Part shown: piece by piece, positions 7,920 through 16,772 of the stretch
Layout of the letters: each line of letters begins with the position of its first letter
Numbering within the stretch: the stretch's first letter is position 1
Origin: Nitrosomonas sp.
GTDB lineage: Bacteria > Pseudomonadota > Gammaproteobacteria > Burkholderiales > Nitrosomonadaceae
Length of the DNA: 32,952 nucleotides
NCBI GenBank assembly: GCA_021774075.1
Contig: JAJFJK010000057.1
Span: 1 to 32,952 of the forward strand
Direction of reading: 5' to 3'
Program-made: the position numbers and the translations under genes
The notes under the pieces: generated by a model
The model's database searches: none
What the model was told of the DNA's origin: nothing
Seen by the model: only the letters and a program-made list of their open reading frames with translations

Positions 7920-8432
7920 TTATTTGTGGTGCATATGCTGGTGTGGATGCCCAGGAACAGCATGTCGTGCATGGTCGCTTAACTGGGCGTCAAACCACTG
8001 ATGGATTGCCTTGATAAATTGTGGTGATTTGGTGGCGTAATTAATCTGCGCGCCATTAGGAAGCTCAATGTACTCAATTGTGATCTGGCCAGGATCCGCT
8101 GTTTTTAATTCAACTAATCCTGGCATATCTTCGCCGTGAATATGTGCTGGATTGGAAAAATCACCTTGTCTGAATTCTTCAGAAATTTCCGATAGATGAT
8201 CGCGTATCAATTGAATCTGCTCAGAATCGGATTTGTCTTTAGCGATAACCTGCTGGATTCCACCATTGGCTGTTTTGGAAAAAACATGTGTTGTTTTTTC
8301 CAAATCAAATGGCATGATATGCATTCCGCGCTCTGTGACTTCGTCAAGCCGCTTTTCATCCGCTGGATCTGCGGCGTGGACAGGTATCACTGCAAATAAC
8401 ACGAGTAATAAAGATACGATGAATGGATTCAT
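7920..8432 (-). CDS. Secreted His-rich-tail protein of unknown function
   Basis: The 170-residue protein has a signal peptide (cleavage VHA-A, near residue 20). Its core begins MPFDLEKTTHVFSKTANGGIQQV and continues through HIHGEDMPGL, and it ends in a histidine-rich tail (GHPHQHMHHK). Proteins with this core have often been labelled aspartate carbamoyltransferase in databases, but nothing here resembles that enzyme: no carbamoyl-phosphate motif, small size and export. The histidines suggest metal binding in the periplasm. AGGA lies upstream of the ATG. It follows the cytochrome c peroxidase gene on the same strand, separated by a strong hairpin. A truncated copy lies at 5058-5455. Confidence 0.7.
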   Translation of the reverse strand: MNPFIVSLLLVLFAVIPVHAADPADEKRLDEVTERGMHIMPFDLEKTTHVFSKTANGGIQQVIAKDKSDSEQIQLIRDHLSEISEEFRQGDFSNPAHIHGEDMPGLVELKTADPGQITIEYIELPNGAQINYATKSPQFIKAIHQWFDAQLSDHARHAVPGHPHQHMHHK

Positions 8433-8483
8433 TATTTTTTCCTTTCTGAATTATATCGTTCCGATAAATGTCTCAAATTGGGC

Positions 8484-8524
8484 CAGCATTCGTCATACCA
8501 ACCTTATAGGTATGACGAATGCTG
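8484..8524. terminator. Perfect 16-bp stem hairpin between two minus-strand genes
   Basis: CAGCATTCGTCATACC and its exact reverse complement are separated by 9 bases. The hairpin is 22 bases beyond the stop of the cytochrome c peroxidase gene and about 50 bases before the His-rich gene. There is no T-run on either side, so it may attenuate or stabilise the transcript rather than end it. A factor-independent terminator is less likely. Confidence 0.5.
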
Positions 8525-8545
8525 AAGAGTACTCATCACATACGA

Positions 8546-9664
8546 TTACTGATCTTTGCCCGTTAAAGATCCCAGAAATGCTTTGATGTCTCTAATCATT
8601 CCATGGCCGACGTGATCTCGCCCAAGTTGATGTTTTGCCATTAATTTGATCGCTTCATCTAATGTTTCGACTGAGCCATCATGAAAATATGGTGCTGTTT
8701 TGGCAATATTTCTAAGGCTAGGGACTTTAAACGCTTTCTTGTCACTCTCGAGGCCAGTCACTTCATAGCGACCCATGTCTTCTGTTTCATAGGGTTCAAC
8801 AAGCCCGATTTTTTTATATGAATTGCCACCAATTGCAACACCATTGTGGCAATTGGTACAGCCCATACGCATGAATTTCTTCAGACCTCTTTTCTCATTT
8901 TTATTTAGCGCATCTTCATCGCCATTGAGAAAATCATCGAAACGTGACGGAGTTAATAGCGTGCGCTCAAAAGCACCAATGGCCACGCCAATATTGTTGT
9001 AATTAAACGGATATGCTTCTTGACTAAACGCTTCTGCAAAGAGTGTTTTATATTCGTCAATCGCTTTGATTTTTTGTACAACAGCGCCTTTATTTGGCAT
9101 ACCCATTTCAACAGGGTTTAAAATTGGGCCTAAAGCCTGCTCTTCTACATCATTGGCGCGTCCATCCCAGAATTGATCAATGTGAAGTGCTGCATTCATG
9201 GTGGTGGGAGAATTTCTGCCGCCACGTTTGCCTTCATGGCCTGGAGATGTTGGTTCATTATCCACACCATAATTGTTGAGTGCGTGACAAGAGTTACAGG
9301 AAATCTTGTCATTGACTGATAACCTTGGGTCCATGTACAGCATTTTGCCAAGTTTAATCAGAGCTGCATTCTTTTCTTCATCAATAATTGATGCAGGTAA
9401 AGGCTCAAAAAATTGTTTAACGTTGTTCATGCCATGCCCGCCACCATGCATGCCACCACCATGCCCATGGCCGCCATTTTCACCATCTTCGTGACCATGC
9501 TCACCGCCATGCATCATGCCGCCTTTATGCTCATGACCGCCACCATGCTTGCCACCTTCGTGCTCATGGCTTTCCTGGTGTTTAGAACCACCGTGGCCCT
9601 CATCGTCATTTTGAGCATAGGCCTGAGTACTTAATAATAGTGTGAGTAATAAAATAAGTTTCAT
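8546..9664 (-). CDS. Diheme cytochrome c peroxidase with His/Gly-rich N-terminal tail
   Basis: The product reduces H2O2 to water in the periplasm with electrons from a c-type cytochrome or cupredoxin. After a signal peptide (AYA-Q, residue 17), residues about 23-78 are a low-complexity tail with 14 histidines and many glycines. The catalytic part then follows the classical bacterial peroxidase pattern: heme motif CNSCH (123-127), distal-type histidine in PGHEG (H143), FWDGRA, VEM (E186), second heme CTNCH (269-273), and the candidate high-potential methionine in IKLMAKHQLG (M342). GGAG precedes the ATG at a good distance. The tail is unusual for the family and suggests copper or other metal binding, which is inference. 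The downstream His-rich gene may be cotranscribed. Confidence 0.85.
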   Translation of the reverse strand: MKLILLLTLLLSTQAYAQNDDEGHGGSKHQESHEHEGGKHGGGHEHKGGMMHGGEHGHEDGENGGHGHGGGMHGGGHGMNNVKQFFEPLPASIIDEEKNAALIKLGKMLYMDPRLSVNDKISCNSCHALNNYGVDNEPTSPGHEGKRGGRNSPTTMNAALHIDQFWDGRANDVEEQALGPILNPVEMGMPNKGAVVQKIKAIDEYKTLFAEAFSQEAYPFNYNNIGVAIGAFERTLLTPSRFDDFLNGDEDALNKNEKRGLKKFMRMGCTNCHNGVAIGGNSYKKIGLVEPYETEDMGRYEVTGLESDKKAFKVPSLRNIAKTAPYFHDGSVETLDEAIKLMAKHQLGRDHVGHGMIRDIKAFLGSLTGKDQ

Positions 9665-9783
9665 ATCATCTCCATAATTTATATAGTTAGAACTTTCATT
9701 GTTTTGAGCTTATTGTTTGATCGGTTGCTACAAACTATTCCCTCCATATTTGTTTTTACCTTGCGTAATAAATTATTTGCAGC

Positions 9784-9987
9784 TTAATGAAAAGCAATAC
9801 CCGGTTTTAATCCCGTTTTTTTCAGAAGCTTCGCCAATGGGCAGAAGCCGCTGAAAGATGCCTGAAAGAGATTTGCGCCGACAAACGCCGTCAGCCATAA
9901 CCAATATGCAGAGTGTAGTTGCGATAACAACAGGCTTATAAGAATCATGCTGCCCGCGAATGCCATTACCATACGATCAATGTTCAT
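9784..9987 (-). CDS. DUF2892 (YgaP-type transmembrane domain) protein
   Basis: A 67-residue inner-membrane protein with two hydrophobic helices and the family signature [30 protein letters not shown]2892 domains occur with rhodanese, SQR and BigR-type regulators in sulfide-detoxification operons. Here the gene follows sqr by 25 bases on the same strand, so the context agrees. The cysteine in GFCP is conserved in the family. AGGAG lies upstream of the ATG. It is the last gene of the minus-strand sulfide module. Confidence 0.8.
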   Translation of the reverse strand: MNIDRMVMAFAGSMILISLLLSQLHSAYWLWLTAFVGANLFQASFSGFCPLAKLLKKTGLKPGIAFH

Positions 9988-10012
9988 GATTATTTCTCCT
10001 ATAGTACTCCGT

Positions 10013-11281
10013 CTATTTGAGTTTATTGATGCCCAATGCTTTTAATATGTAATGCTCGTATAAAGGCTCGGTTGTGCCTTTTCTGATTTTGTGCAGAAAA
10101 TATTTTTCATAGGCGATTTTGGCGAGATGTACCCATTTTCCGGATTTTGTCCAGGTAACATTACGCGGTGGTATTTGTGGGATTGCCACGAAAGCGACAC
10201 CGGTATCCCCCATATCGGCCAAACATACGGCATTCCATGTTGCTTCAGTGGATGGTGCTTTGCCATCAAGAGCGTCACGAATGTTATGTGTTGCTGCAGT
10301 CACCATTGATTCAATCATGTAACCACTTTTCGGCACGCCGACTGGCACAGGTGTTTTCTCTAGTGGCGCAATCGCGACACAGACACCAACCGCATAAATA
10401 TTCTCATAACGCGGGTTGCGTTGATATTTGTCGATGATAATAAAATCGCGCGGATTGGTCAGGCCTTCGATATTACTGACTGCTTCAATGCCGGTGAATG
10501 CCGGCAACATCATTGAATAACTAAAGGGAAGTTCGTGGCGTTGTTTTTCAGAACCGTCTTCATTGTGTTCGAGTACGTGCATCATGCCATCTTCAACTTT
10601 TTCTACTTTGGCATTAGTAATCCATTTGATGTGACGCTCACGTAGTAAACCTTCCATCATGGCTTTAGAGTCACCGACGCCACCCAGTCCTAAATGACCA
10701 ATATACGGTTCTGCTGTCACATAAGTCATGGGTACCTGGTCCCGCAATTTTCGTTTGCGCAAATCTGTATCCATAATGAATGCGTGTTCATAGGCTGGCC
10801 CGTAACAGGAGGCGCCTTGCGCCGCACCAACGACAATAGGGCCTGGCTTCTGTATGAAATCATCCCAGGCTGCCGCTGCATTATTGGCATGATCGACATG
10901 ACAAATGGAATGTGTATAGCCTTCCGGCCCCAAACCATCGACTTCTTCAAATGCCAAACGCGGGCCGGTAGCAATGACCAGATAATCATAGATCAGTTCG
11001 GATCCATCGCACAATTCCAGACGGTTTTCTTCCGGAAGTAAACGTTTAACCCCCACTGCGCTAAAAGTAATATTTTTCGTATTGAGATGGGGCGCGAGTT
11101 CTACCTTAATATCCGCTGGCTTGCGCCAGTTGACAGCGACCCAAGGGTTAGACGGTACAAAATGAAAAGTTTCGCTATCAGAGACCAGCATAACCTCATC
11201 TTCCTTGCGAGCAAGACAGCGCATCTCATAAGCCATCGACACGCCACCGATACCGCCGCCGATAATAATAATTTTTGCCAT
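10013..11281 (-). CDS. sqr: Sulfide:quinone oxidoreductase
   Basis: This membrane-bound flavoprotein oxidises sulfide to sulfane sulfur and reduces quinone. The FAD-binding motif GGGIGG is at residues 8-13, and the second dinucleotide strand is [10 protein letters not shown]. Cysteines C127 (SICH), C159 ([10 protein letters not shown]) and C353 (AVCLADMG) match the spacing of the redox-active and FAD-linked cysteines in characterised SQRs (Aquifex C124, C156, C347, from memory). The length of 422 is normal. GGAGGAAG precedes the ATG. It is followed by DUF2892 and preceded by the persulfide-type ArsR regulator on the same strand, 35 bases away, which forms a sulfide-response operon. Confidence 0.88.
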   Translation of the reverse strand: MAKIIIIGGGIGGVSMAYEMRCLARKEDEVMLVSDSETFHFVPSNPWVAVNWRKPADIKVELAPHLNTKNITFSAVGVKRLLPEENRLELCDGSELIYDYLVIATGPRLAFEEVDGLGPEGYTHSICHVDHANNAAAAWDDFIQKPGPIVVGAAQGASCYGPAYEHAFIMDTDLRKRKLRDQVPMTYVTAEPYIGHLGLGGVGDSKAMMEGLLRERHIKWITNAKVEKVEDGMMHVLEHNEDGSEKQRHELPFSYSMMLPAFTGIEAVSNIEGLTNPRDFIIIDKYQRNPRYENIYAVGVCVAIAPLEKTPVPVGVPKSGYMIESMVTAATHNIRDALDGKAPSTEATWNAVCLADMGDTGVAFVAIPQIPPRNVTWTKSGKWVHLAKIAYEKYFLHKIRKGTTEPLYEHYILKALGINKLK

Positions 11282-11316
11282 TATTTCTTCCTCCTGTGCA
11301 TTTTTACATGGGTTGA

Positions 11317-11622
11317 TTATTCATTTTCTGTTTCACAATAAATGCCATACAGCACTTCAAGTACACGGCGTGCACCTTCATCCTTCAAGGAATAATAAGC
11401 ACTCTGCCCCTCACGTCTGCATTCCACGATTCCTTCATGGCGCAAACGTGACAAATGTTGCGATAACGCCGATTGACTCAAACCAATTAGTTTTTCCAGT
11501 TCACCCACTGTGCGCTCCTGCTTAACAATGTTGCACAACACCATCAAACGATGCGGGTTTGCCAGCGTTTTTAGTAATTGCGATGCGGCTTGCGCATTTT
11601 GTTGCATATCATCCATATTCAT
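11317..11622 (-). CDS. ArsR-family persulfide-sensing repressor (BigR/SqrR/YgaV type)
   Basis: A 101-residue winged-helix protein with LKTLANPHRLMVL, the recognition helix LSQSALSQHLSRLR, and the wing REGQSAYYSL. It lacks the CxC metal site of ArsR/SmtB sensors. It has C30 in helix 2 (MVLCNI) and C96 in the last helix (YGIYCE), exactly 66 residues apart, the same spacing as C41/C107 of SqrR and C42/C108 of BigR. These cysteines form a tetrasulfide when sulfane sulfur rises and release DNA. C68 is extra. It is first in the operon with sqr and DUF2892. A perfect AT palindrome lies just upstream, so it probably represses its own operon and perhaps the divergent transporter genes. Confidence 0.88.
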   Translation of the reverse strand: MNMDDMQQNAQAASQLLKTLANPHRLMVLCNIVKQERTVGELEKLIGLSQSALSQHLSRLRHEGIVECRREGQSAYYSLKDEGARRVLEVLYGIYCETENE

Positions 11623-11635
11623 ATTAGTTGATTCT

Positions 11636-11649
11636 TATATTATAATATA
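11636..11649. promoter_or_regulatory. AT-rich 14-bp perfect palindrome, candidate repressor operator
   Basis: TATATTATAATATA is a perfect dyad 13 bases upstream of the repressor start and about 50 bases upstream of the divergent RND gene. A second short dyad TAATATTA follows at 11651. BigR-type repressors bind AT-rich palindromes over their own promoters, so this is the natural operator for both directions. Binding is inferred. Confidence 0.6.
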
Positions 11650-11700
11650 CTAATATTATGTCAAGGTTTTTATAACAATTCAAATCGGAGTCTTGAAGTG

Positions 11701-14367
11701 ATGCAAAAAACATTTGCCGAGAGCGTTATCCGTTTCTCCCTGGATAGACCACGAACGATCATTTGGTCCGTGGTGATGGTGACTCTGTTGCTGACGACAC
11801 TGGCGACGCTGCCCAGTCTCTGGCCGCAGCAATTTCCCGCTTTGCAGAGTCTTAAGATAGACACTGATCCCGAGAATATGTTGTCCGAATCGGAACCAGC
11901 GCGTATTTTCCATAACCATGCAAAGAAAGAATTCTCGTTGTATGACATGGTCGTAGTTGGAATCGTCAATGAAGAGCATGCGAATGGCGTATTTAACACT
12001 GCTTCTCTCACTCGAATTTTCAAATTAACAGAATTCGCCCGGCAACTAAACTGGCCGGATTCTCAGGATCCCAATCAATGGGAAGGCGTTATCGAAGTTG
12101 ACATGATTGCGCCGTCCATGGTCGACAATATCGAACAAGGTGGTTTGGGTGCTGTCAATTTCAGCTGGCTGATGCCGCAACCCCCCACCAGTGAAGAAGA
12201 GGCTATTGCTGTACGTGATCGCGCTGCGCGTATTCCTTTCCTGCACGATACGCTGGTCAGCGGTGACGGCAAGGCAATTGCGCTCTATTTGCCACTGACC
12301 AGTAAACATATTTCCTACGAAGTCAGAAAAGCATTACTGGCGTATGTCGAAGATTGGAAAGGAACTGGTGATCAAATTTTTATCACGGGTTTGCCGGTGG
12401 CAGAAGACACCTTTGGTGTCGAAATGTTTGTTCAAATGGCTGTATCGGCACCGCTGGCGATGCTGGTGATCTTTTGTCTTCTGTGGTGGTTTTTTCGGAA
12501 TTTCGTCTTGATCATCTCACCGATGATTTTAGCTGTGGTTTGTTCCTTATCCACCATGGCTTTGCTGGTTATTTCCGGCAATACCGTGCATATCATGAGT
12601 TCGATGATCCCTATTTTCATCATGCCTATTGCGGTGTTGGACTCGGTGCATATTCTGTCGGAATTCTTTGATCGTTATCCCCAAATTAAAGACCGTCGGC
12701 GCACCATAGAACAAGTGATGAGACACTTGTTTAAGCCGATGTTATTCACTACGCTGACAACCATTGCAGGGTTCGCTTCTCTGGCGCTGACACCAATTCC
12801 GCCGGTACAGGTATTTGGCATCTTCATTGCCATTGGTGTTTTCCTGGCCTGGTTATGGACTATTATTTTTATACCCGCTTTTATTATGTTGATTCCGGAA
12901 CATAAACTGGCAGATTTCGGACATGCTTCCGGTGATGTGGAAGATTCTACGCCAATGAGCCGGATGCTTCATCAAGTTGGCGTGTGGACATATGACCATT
13001 CACGAAAAATTATCTCGGGTACATTTGCACTAGTGCTCATTGCAGCCTGGGGTATCAGCCTGATCCAGATTAACGATAATCCAATCAAGTGGTTTACTGC
13101 CTCACATCCCATACGTGTTGCCGACAAGGTGTTAAATGAACACTTTGGTGGCACTTATATGGCTTATCTCCAATTTGAACAAGCCCCCAATAGTGTGTCT
13201 GTCGAGACTTATGCGCAATTACTGAAGCTAAGGTTGAAAGTACGCAAAACACAGTCTGTAGACAATGGATTCTTATTTACTGATAAGGTATTCGATCAGA
13301 TTACCGACAAAATTGATTCCGGATTACCCACTATTGAATCTAAAAAAAGGTTGTTGTTTGCATTGACCTCGATGGCACAAGTCGCGCTTGATAATGCGCC
13401 CGACGATGAATATGACGCGTGGGATGATCTGTTGTTATTTTTTGATGAAGAACGTCAGCGTGATGAGGTTTTCAAACAGCCGGAAGTTCTGAATTATCTG
13501 GATAAATTGCAACAACACCTGCTTGAGACTGGCATTGTCGGCAAGTCTAATTCCGTGGTGGATGTGGTCAAAACGGTGCATAGGGAGTTGTTGCTTGGGG
13601 AGGATGCGGCGTTCCGCATTCCGGATACGGCCAGTGCGGTGGCACAAACGCTGATTACTTATCAAAACAGCCATCGCCCGCAGGATCTCTGGCATTTTGT
13701 CACGCCAGACTACCGTAAAGCGGTACTTTGGTTGCAACTGACCAGTGGTGACAATCAGGATATGGAAACCGTTATCAAATCCGTTGAAACATTTGTTGCT
13801 GATAACCCGCCACCGTATGCGCTTGAGCCACATTGGTTTGGTTTAACCTATATTAATACCGTGTGGCAAGACAAAATGGTGTCGGGCATGCTGGAAGCAT
13901 TTGCCGGTAGTTTCCTGATCGTTTTGTTAATGATGGTATTCCTGTTTCGTTCGCTGCTGTGGGGAATATTAGCCATGATCCCGTTAACAGTCACGGTTGG
14001 CCTAATTTACGGCATTATCGGACTCACCGGAAAAAACTATGATATGCCAGTGGCGGTGCTCAGTTCGCTGAGTTTGGGTCTGGCCGTGGATTATGCCATC
14101 CATTTTCTGGCCCGTGCCCGTGAAGCACGGAAAAATTATGCCTCATGGCGGGAAACAATCCCGGAAATGTTTGGCGAACCGGCGCGTGCGATTACCCGTA
14201 ACGCAATTATTCTTGGCGCAGGTTTTCTGCCTTTACTGGCAGCACCACTCATTCCTTATAAAACAGTGGGTGTATTCATCGCTGCTATTATCGTCTGCGC
14301 TGGTATTGCTTCATTATTAATTTTGCCGGCAACGATTCGAATGCTGGAAACAAAGCTCTTTCGGTAG
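11701..14367 (+). CDS. MMPL/RND-superfamily (HAE3-like) transporter
   Basis: An 888-residue inner-membrane protein with two repeats, each starting with one membrane helix, then a large periplasmic loop, then five helices. Proton-relay-type aspartates lie in helix 4 (PIAVLDSVHILSEF) and helix 10 (GLAVDYAIHFLARA), the hallmark of MMPL/HAE3 transporters that move lipids or other hydrophobic compounds. The start could be GTG 11698 or ATG 11701; GGAG lies 7-10 bases upstream. It is divergent from the persulfide-type repressor and leads a three-gene operon with a LolA-like protein and an outer-membrane barrel. This suggests an inner membrane to periplasm to outer membrane route. The substrate is unknown. 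Confidence 0.82.
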   Translation: MQKTFAESVIRFSLDRPRTIIWSVVMVTLLLTTLATLPSLWPQQFPALQSLKIDTDPENMLSESEPARIFHNHAKKEFSLYDMVVVGIVNEEHANGVFNTASLTRIFKLTEFARQLNWPDSQDPNQWEGVIEVDMIAPSMVDNIEQGGLGAVNFSWLMPQPPTSEEEAIAVRDRAARIPFLHDTLVSGDGKAIALYLPLTSKHISYEVRKALLAYVEDWKGTGDQIFITGLPVAEDTFGVEMFVQMAVSAPLAMLVIFCLLWWFFRNFVLIISPMILAVVCSLSTMALLVISGNTVHIMSSMIPIFIMPIAVLDSVHILSEFFDRYPQIKDRRRTIEQVMRHLFKPMLFTTLTTIAGFASLALTPIPPVQVFGIFIAIGVFLAWLWTIIFIPAFIMLIPEHKLADFGHASGDVEDSTPMSRMLHQVGVWTYDHSRKIISGTFALVLIAAWGISLIQINDNPIKWFTASHPIRVADKVLNEHFGGTYMAYLQFEQAPNSVSVETYAQLLKLRLKVRKTQSVDNGFLFTDKVFDQITDKIDSGLPTIESKKRLLFALTSMAQVALDNAPDDEYDAWDDLLLFFDEERQRDEVFKQPEVLNYLDKLQQHLLETGIVGKSNSVVDVVKTVHRELLLGEDAAFRIPDTASAVAQTLITYQNSHRPQDLWHFVTPDYRKAVLWLQLTSGDNQDMETVIKSVETFVADNPPPYALEPHWFGLTYINTVWQDKMVSGMLEAFAGSFLIVLLMMVFLFRSLLWGILAMIPLTVTVGLIYGIIGLTGKNYDMPVAVLSSLSLGLAVDYAIHFLARAREARKNYASWRETIPEMFGEPARAITRNAIILGAGFLPLLAAPLIPYKTVGVFIAAIIVCAGIASLLILPATIRMLETKLFR

Positions 14368-14375
14368 TGGGTTGG

Positions 14376-14401
14376 TTGTTGGAAAGAATAATTTTCAACA
14401 A
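14376..14401 (+). promoter_or_regulatory. Intercistronic hairpin in the transporter operon
   Basis: TTGTTGGAAA and TTTTCAACAA pair with one G-U across a 6-base loop, just after the RND stop and 35 bases before the LolA-like start. With no T-run it is more likely an mRNA-stabilising or partial-attenuation element than a terminator. Confidence 0.35.
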
Positions 14402-14436
14402 GTAATAATTTCTGATCAATAATGTGGAGGTACAAC

Positions 14437-15252
14437 ATGAACAAACTCTTAAGCCTAATCGCCGCGTGCCTTGTGTTTGCAAGTGGCCAGGCTATTGCGC
14501 AATCACCATCCGTCGATGACATTGTTCACCGTGCCAACAAAGTTTCTTATTACGCGGGTCAAGACGGGCGCGCTCAAGTAGAAATGACCATAACGGACAA
14601 TCAAGAGCGCGTGCGTAATCGACGCATGACAATCCTGCGTAAGGATGTACCTGAGACAGATATGCTGGAAGACGGCGCTTACCGGGGCGAACAAAAATTC
14701 TACGTCTATTTCACACGCCCTGCGGATGTCAACAAAATGGGTTTTCTGGTTTGGAAGAAACTCGATTCTGATGATGAACGCTGGCTCTATCTGCCAGCTT
14801 TGGATTTGGTTAAACGTATAGCTGCAAGTGATAAACGCACCAGTTTTGTTGGTTCAGATTTCTATTACGAAGATGTGTCAGGTCGGGATATTGATGAAGA
14901 CAGCCATGAATTGATTGAGACGACGGACAATTATTATGTGCTCAAAAATACACCAAATGACCCGTCATCGGTAGAGTTTGATCACTACAAGATGTATATC
15001 CATAAGGACTCATTCATCCCGGTGCAAGTTGAATATTACGATGCACAAGGCAGCAAGTACCGCGTTGCCACAGCACTTAAGGTTGACACCATTCAAGGGT
15101 ATGCAACGGTCACCAAAGCCAGTATGGAAAATCTAAAGACTGGTAGCAAAACGGTGATGGAATACAGTGATGTGGAATACGATATTGGTCTGCCTGATGA
15201 TATCTTTAGCGAACGTTATTTGCGCAAGCCGCCAAGAAAATTTCTGCGTTAA
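14437..15252 (+). CDS. LolA-like outer-membrane lipoprotein-sorting-type periplasmic protein
   Basis: The track starts at 14422, but ATG 14437 has GGAGG at the right distance and begins a normal signal peptide (MNKLLSLIAACLVFASGQAIA). The 271-residue product shows the DUF4292/LolA-like half-barrel pattern annotated as outer membrane lipoprotein-sorting protein: YAGQDGRAQVEMTI, then an aromatic central part (KFYVYFTRPADV, ERWLYLPALDLVKRI), then FSERYLRKPP. Such proteins carry hydrophobic ligands across the periplasm and commonly accompany MMPL transporters. Its stop overlaps the start of the next gene by one base (TAATG), so the two are translationally coupled. Confidence 0.82.
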   Translation: MNKLLSLIAACLVFASGQAIAQSPSVDDIVHRANKVSYYAGQDGRAQVEMTITDNQERVRNRRMTILRKDVPETDMLEDGAYRGEQKFYVYFTRPADVNKMGFLVWKKLDSDDERWLYLPALDLVKRIAASDKRTSFVGSDFYYEDVSGRDIDEDSHELIETTDNYYVLKNTPNDPSSVEFDHYKMYIHKDSFIPVQVEYYDAQGSKYRVATALKVDTIQGYATVTKASMENLKTGSKTVMEYSDVEYDIGLPDDIFSERYLRKPPRKFLR

Positions 15253-16724
15253 TGAAATCATCCGTCATTCTATTTTTTTTCTATTGGCTGATTATATTAC
15301 CGGTCATGGCGCAAGAACCGGCTTTGCCGGCGGGACTCGGCAAAGATAATAGCAACGAGCCAGATCTGCCCGCTGGTCTCACCATCAAGAAACCGGTGTT
15401 GCCCAAAGATCAGGGTGACGAGCCTGCTTTACCCAGCGGATTGGAGAGTGTGCCAGCGCCAGCATTACCGGAAAAGCCAAGTGCGGAAAATGATACCGAA
15501 TCTTTGTGGGATTCCTGGGCAGATGCGAAATTACCTTTTTCACTGACTGGTTTCTGGGAAGCACGAGGCGGTACGCGGGTGGTTAATGATGCGCATGAAC
15601 GTGGCACATCTATTGCAGAAACCCGCCTGCAATTAGAGCTAGATAAAAGTTTTCAATCCGTAACATTCAATCTGACTACAGATCTAATTTATGATCAGAT
15701 TGTCAAAAATCACAGAATAGACCTAAATACAGGCCGCGGTTGGATTGATTTGCGTAGTGCAAACCTAACTTTCTCGCCAACGAGTTTTATGGACATAAAG
15801 GCGGGTAGGCAGATACTCACTTGGGGTACGGGCGATCTGTTGTTTATTAATGATCTGTTTCCCAAGGATTGGAACGCATTCTTTATTGGTCGTGATGAAG
15901 AGTATTTGAAGGCGCCATCGGACACATTCAAGACTTCGTTATTTAGTGATTTGGCCAATCTTGATATCGCTTACACACCGGAATTTGATGCGGATCGATT
16001 TATCGATGGTCGCCGCATTTCTTTTTTTGCACCGCAATTGGGCGCAATTGCTGGCCGTAATGCTATCGCCCATAGTAATAGACCAAAAGATGGTGAACTG
16101 GCTTTACGCTTGTATCGCAACATCGGTGCCTATGAAGCGGCAGTGTATTTCTATGATGGGCATTGGAAAAGCCCGGGTGGTTTTGATCCAGGCAACAACC
16201 TTGCGTTATTTCCAAAGTTGCGTGTGACGGGTGGCAGCATTCGCGGCCCATTGGGAAAAGGTATCGGTAATATTGAAGTTGGCTACTATGACTCACGCGA
16301 TGATAACAAAGGTAACAATCCATTTATCAACAATAGTGAGTTTCGAATACTGGCCGGTTACGAACAGGAAATCGTCAGGAATCTGACGCTGAGTACACAA
16401 TATTATCTGGAGCACATGGTTGACCACAATAACTACCTGCGCACCCTTCCAGCCGGGATTCCTGCACGTGATGAGAATCGGCATTTGTTAACGACCAGAC
16501 TGACACTGCTAACACATAGCCAGAATGTAACCTGGTCAGTATTTGGCTACTACTCACCCTCGGATGAGGATTTTTATTTACGGCCAAAGGTTAACTACCG
16601 GGTTGATGATCATTGGATAGCAGAACTGGGTGGCAATATATTCGGCGGTAAAAATGTTCATACTTTCTTCGGTCAGTTTCGGGACAACAGTAATATTTAT
16701 CTGGCGCTTCGGTATGGGTTTTGA
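15252..16724 (+). CDS. Outer-membrane beta-barrel protein with PALPAGL repeats
   Basis: A signal peptide (cleavage VMA-Q, near residue 20) is followed by a linker with three repeats of E-P-(A/D)-L-P-(A/S)-G-L in residues 21-75. A roughly 400-residue region of alternating beta strands (DIKAGRQILTWGTGDLLFIND and others) ends in the terminal phenylalanine (ALRYGF) typical of outer-membrane barrels. No close family symbol is recognised; it is porin- or DUF1302-like. The start overlaps the stop of the LolA-like gene. With the RND protein it completes a three-compartment set, probably for delivering or removing a hydrophobic molecule at the outer membrane. Confidence 0.75.
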   Translation: MKSSVILFFFYWLIILPVMAQEPALPAGLGKDNSNEPDLPAGLTIKKPVLPKDQGDEPALPSGLESVPAPALPEKPSAENDTESLWDSWADAKLPFSLTGFWEARGGTRVVNDAHERGTSIAETRLQLELDKSFQSVTFNLTTDLIYDQIVKNHRIDLNTGRGWIDLRSANLTFSPTSFMDIKAGRQILTWGTGDLLFINDLFPKDWNAFFIGRDEEYLKAPSDTFKTSLFSDLANLDIAYTPEFDADRFIDGRRISFFAPQLGAIAGRNAIAHSNRPKDGELALRLYRNIGAYEAAVYFYDGHWKSPGGFDPGNNLALFPKLRVTGGSIRGPLGKGIGNIEVGYYDSRDDNKGNNPFINNSEFRILAGYEQEIVRNLTLSTQYYLEHMVDHNNYLRTLPAGIPARDENRHLLTTRLTLLTHSQNVTWSVFGYYSPSDEDFYLRPKVNYRVDDHWIAELGGNIFGGKNVHTFFGQFRDNSNIYLALRYGF

Positions 16725-16772
16725 CGCACTTCTGCCACATTAACTTTCACAACAAGGCCATCTGTTTTTGCA

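Noticed and set aside
7920-8432. Aspartate carbamoyltransferase label for the His-rich protein
   Set aside because: The label is sometimes attached to such proteins, but size, signal peptide and motifs do not fit that enzyme.
10694-11041. Plus-strand ORF of 115 aa
   Set aside because: Shadow of sqr on the opposite strand.
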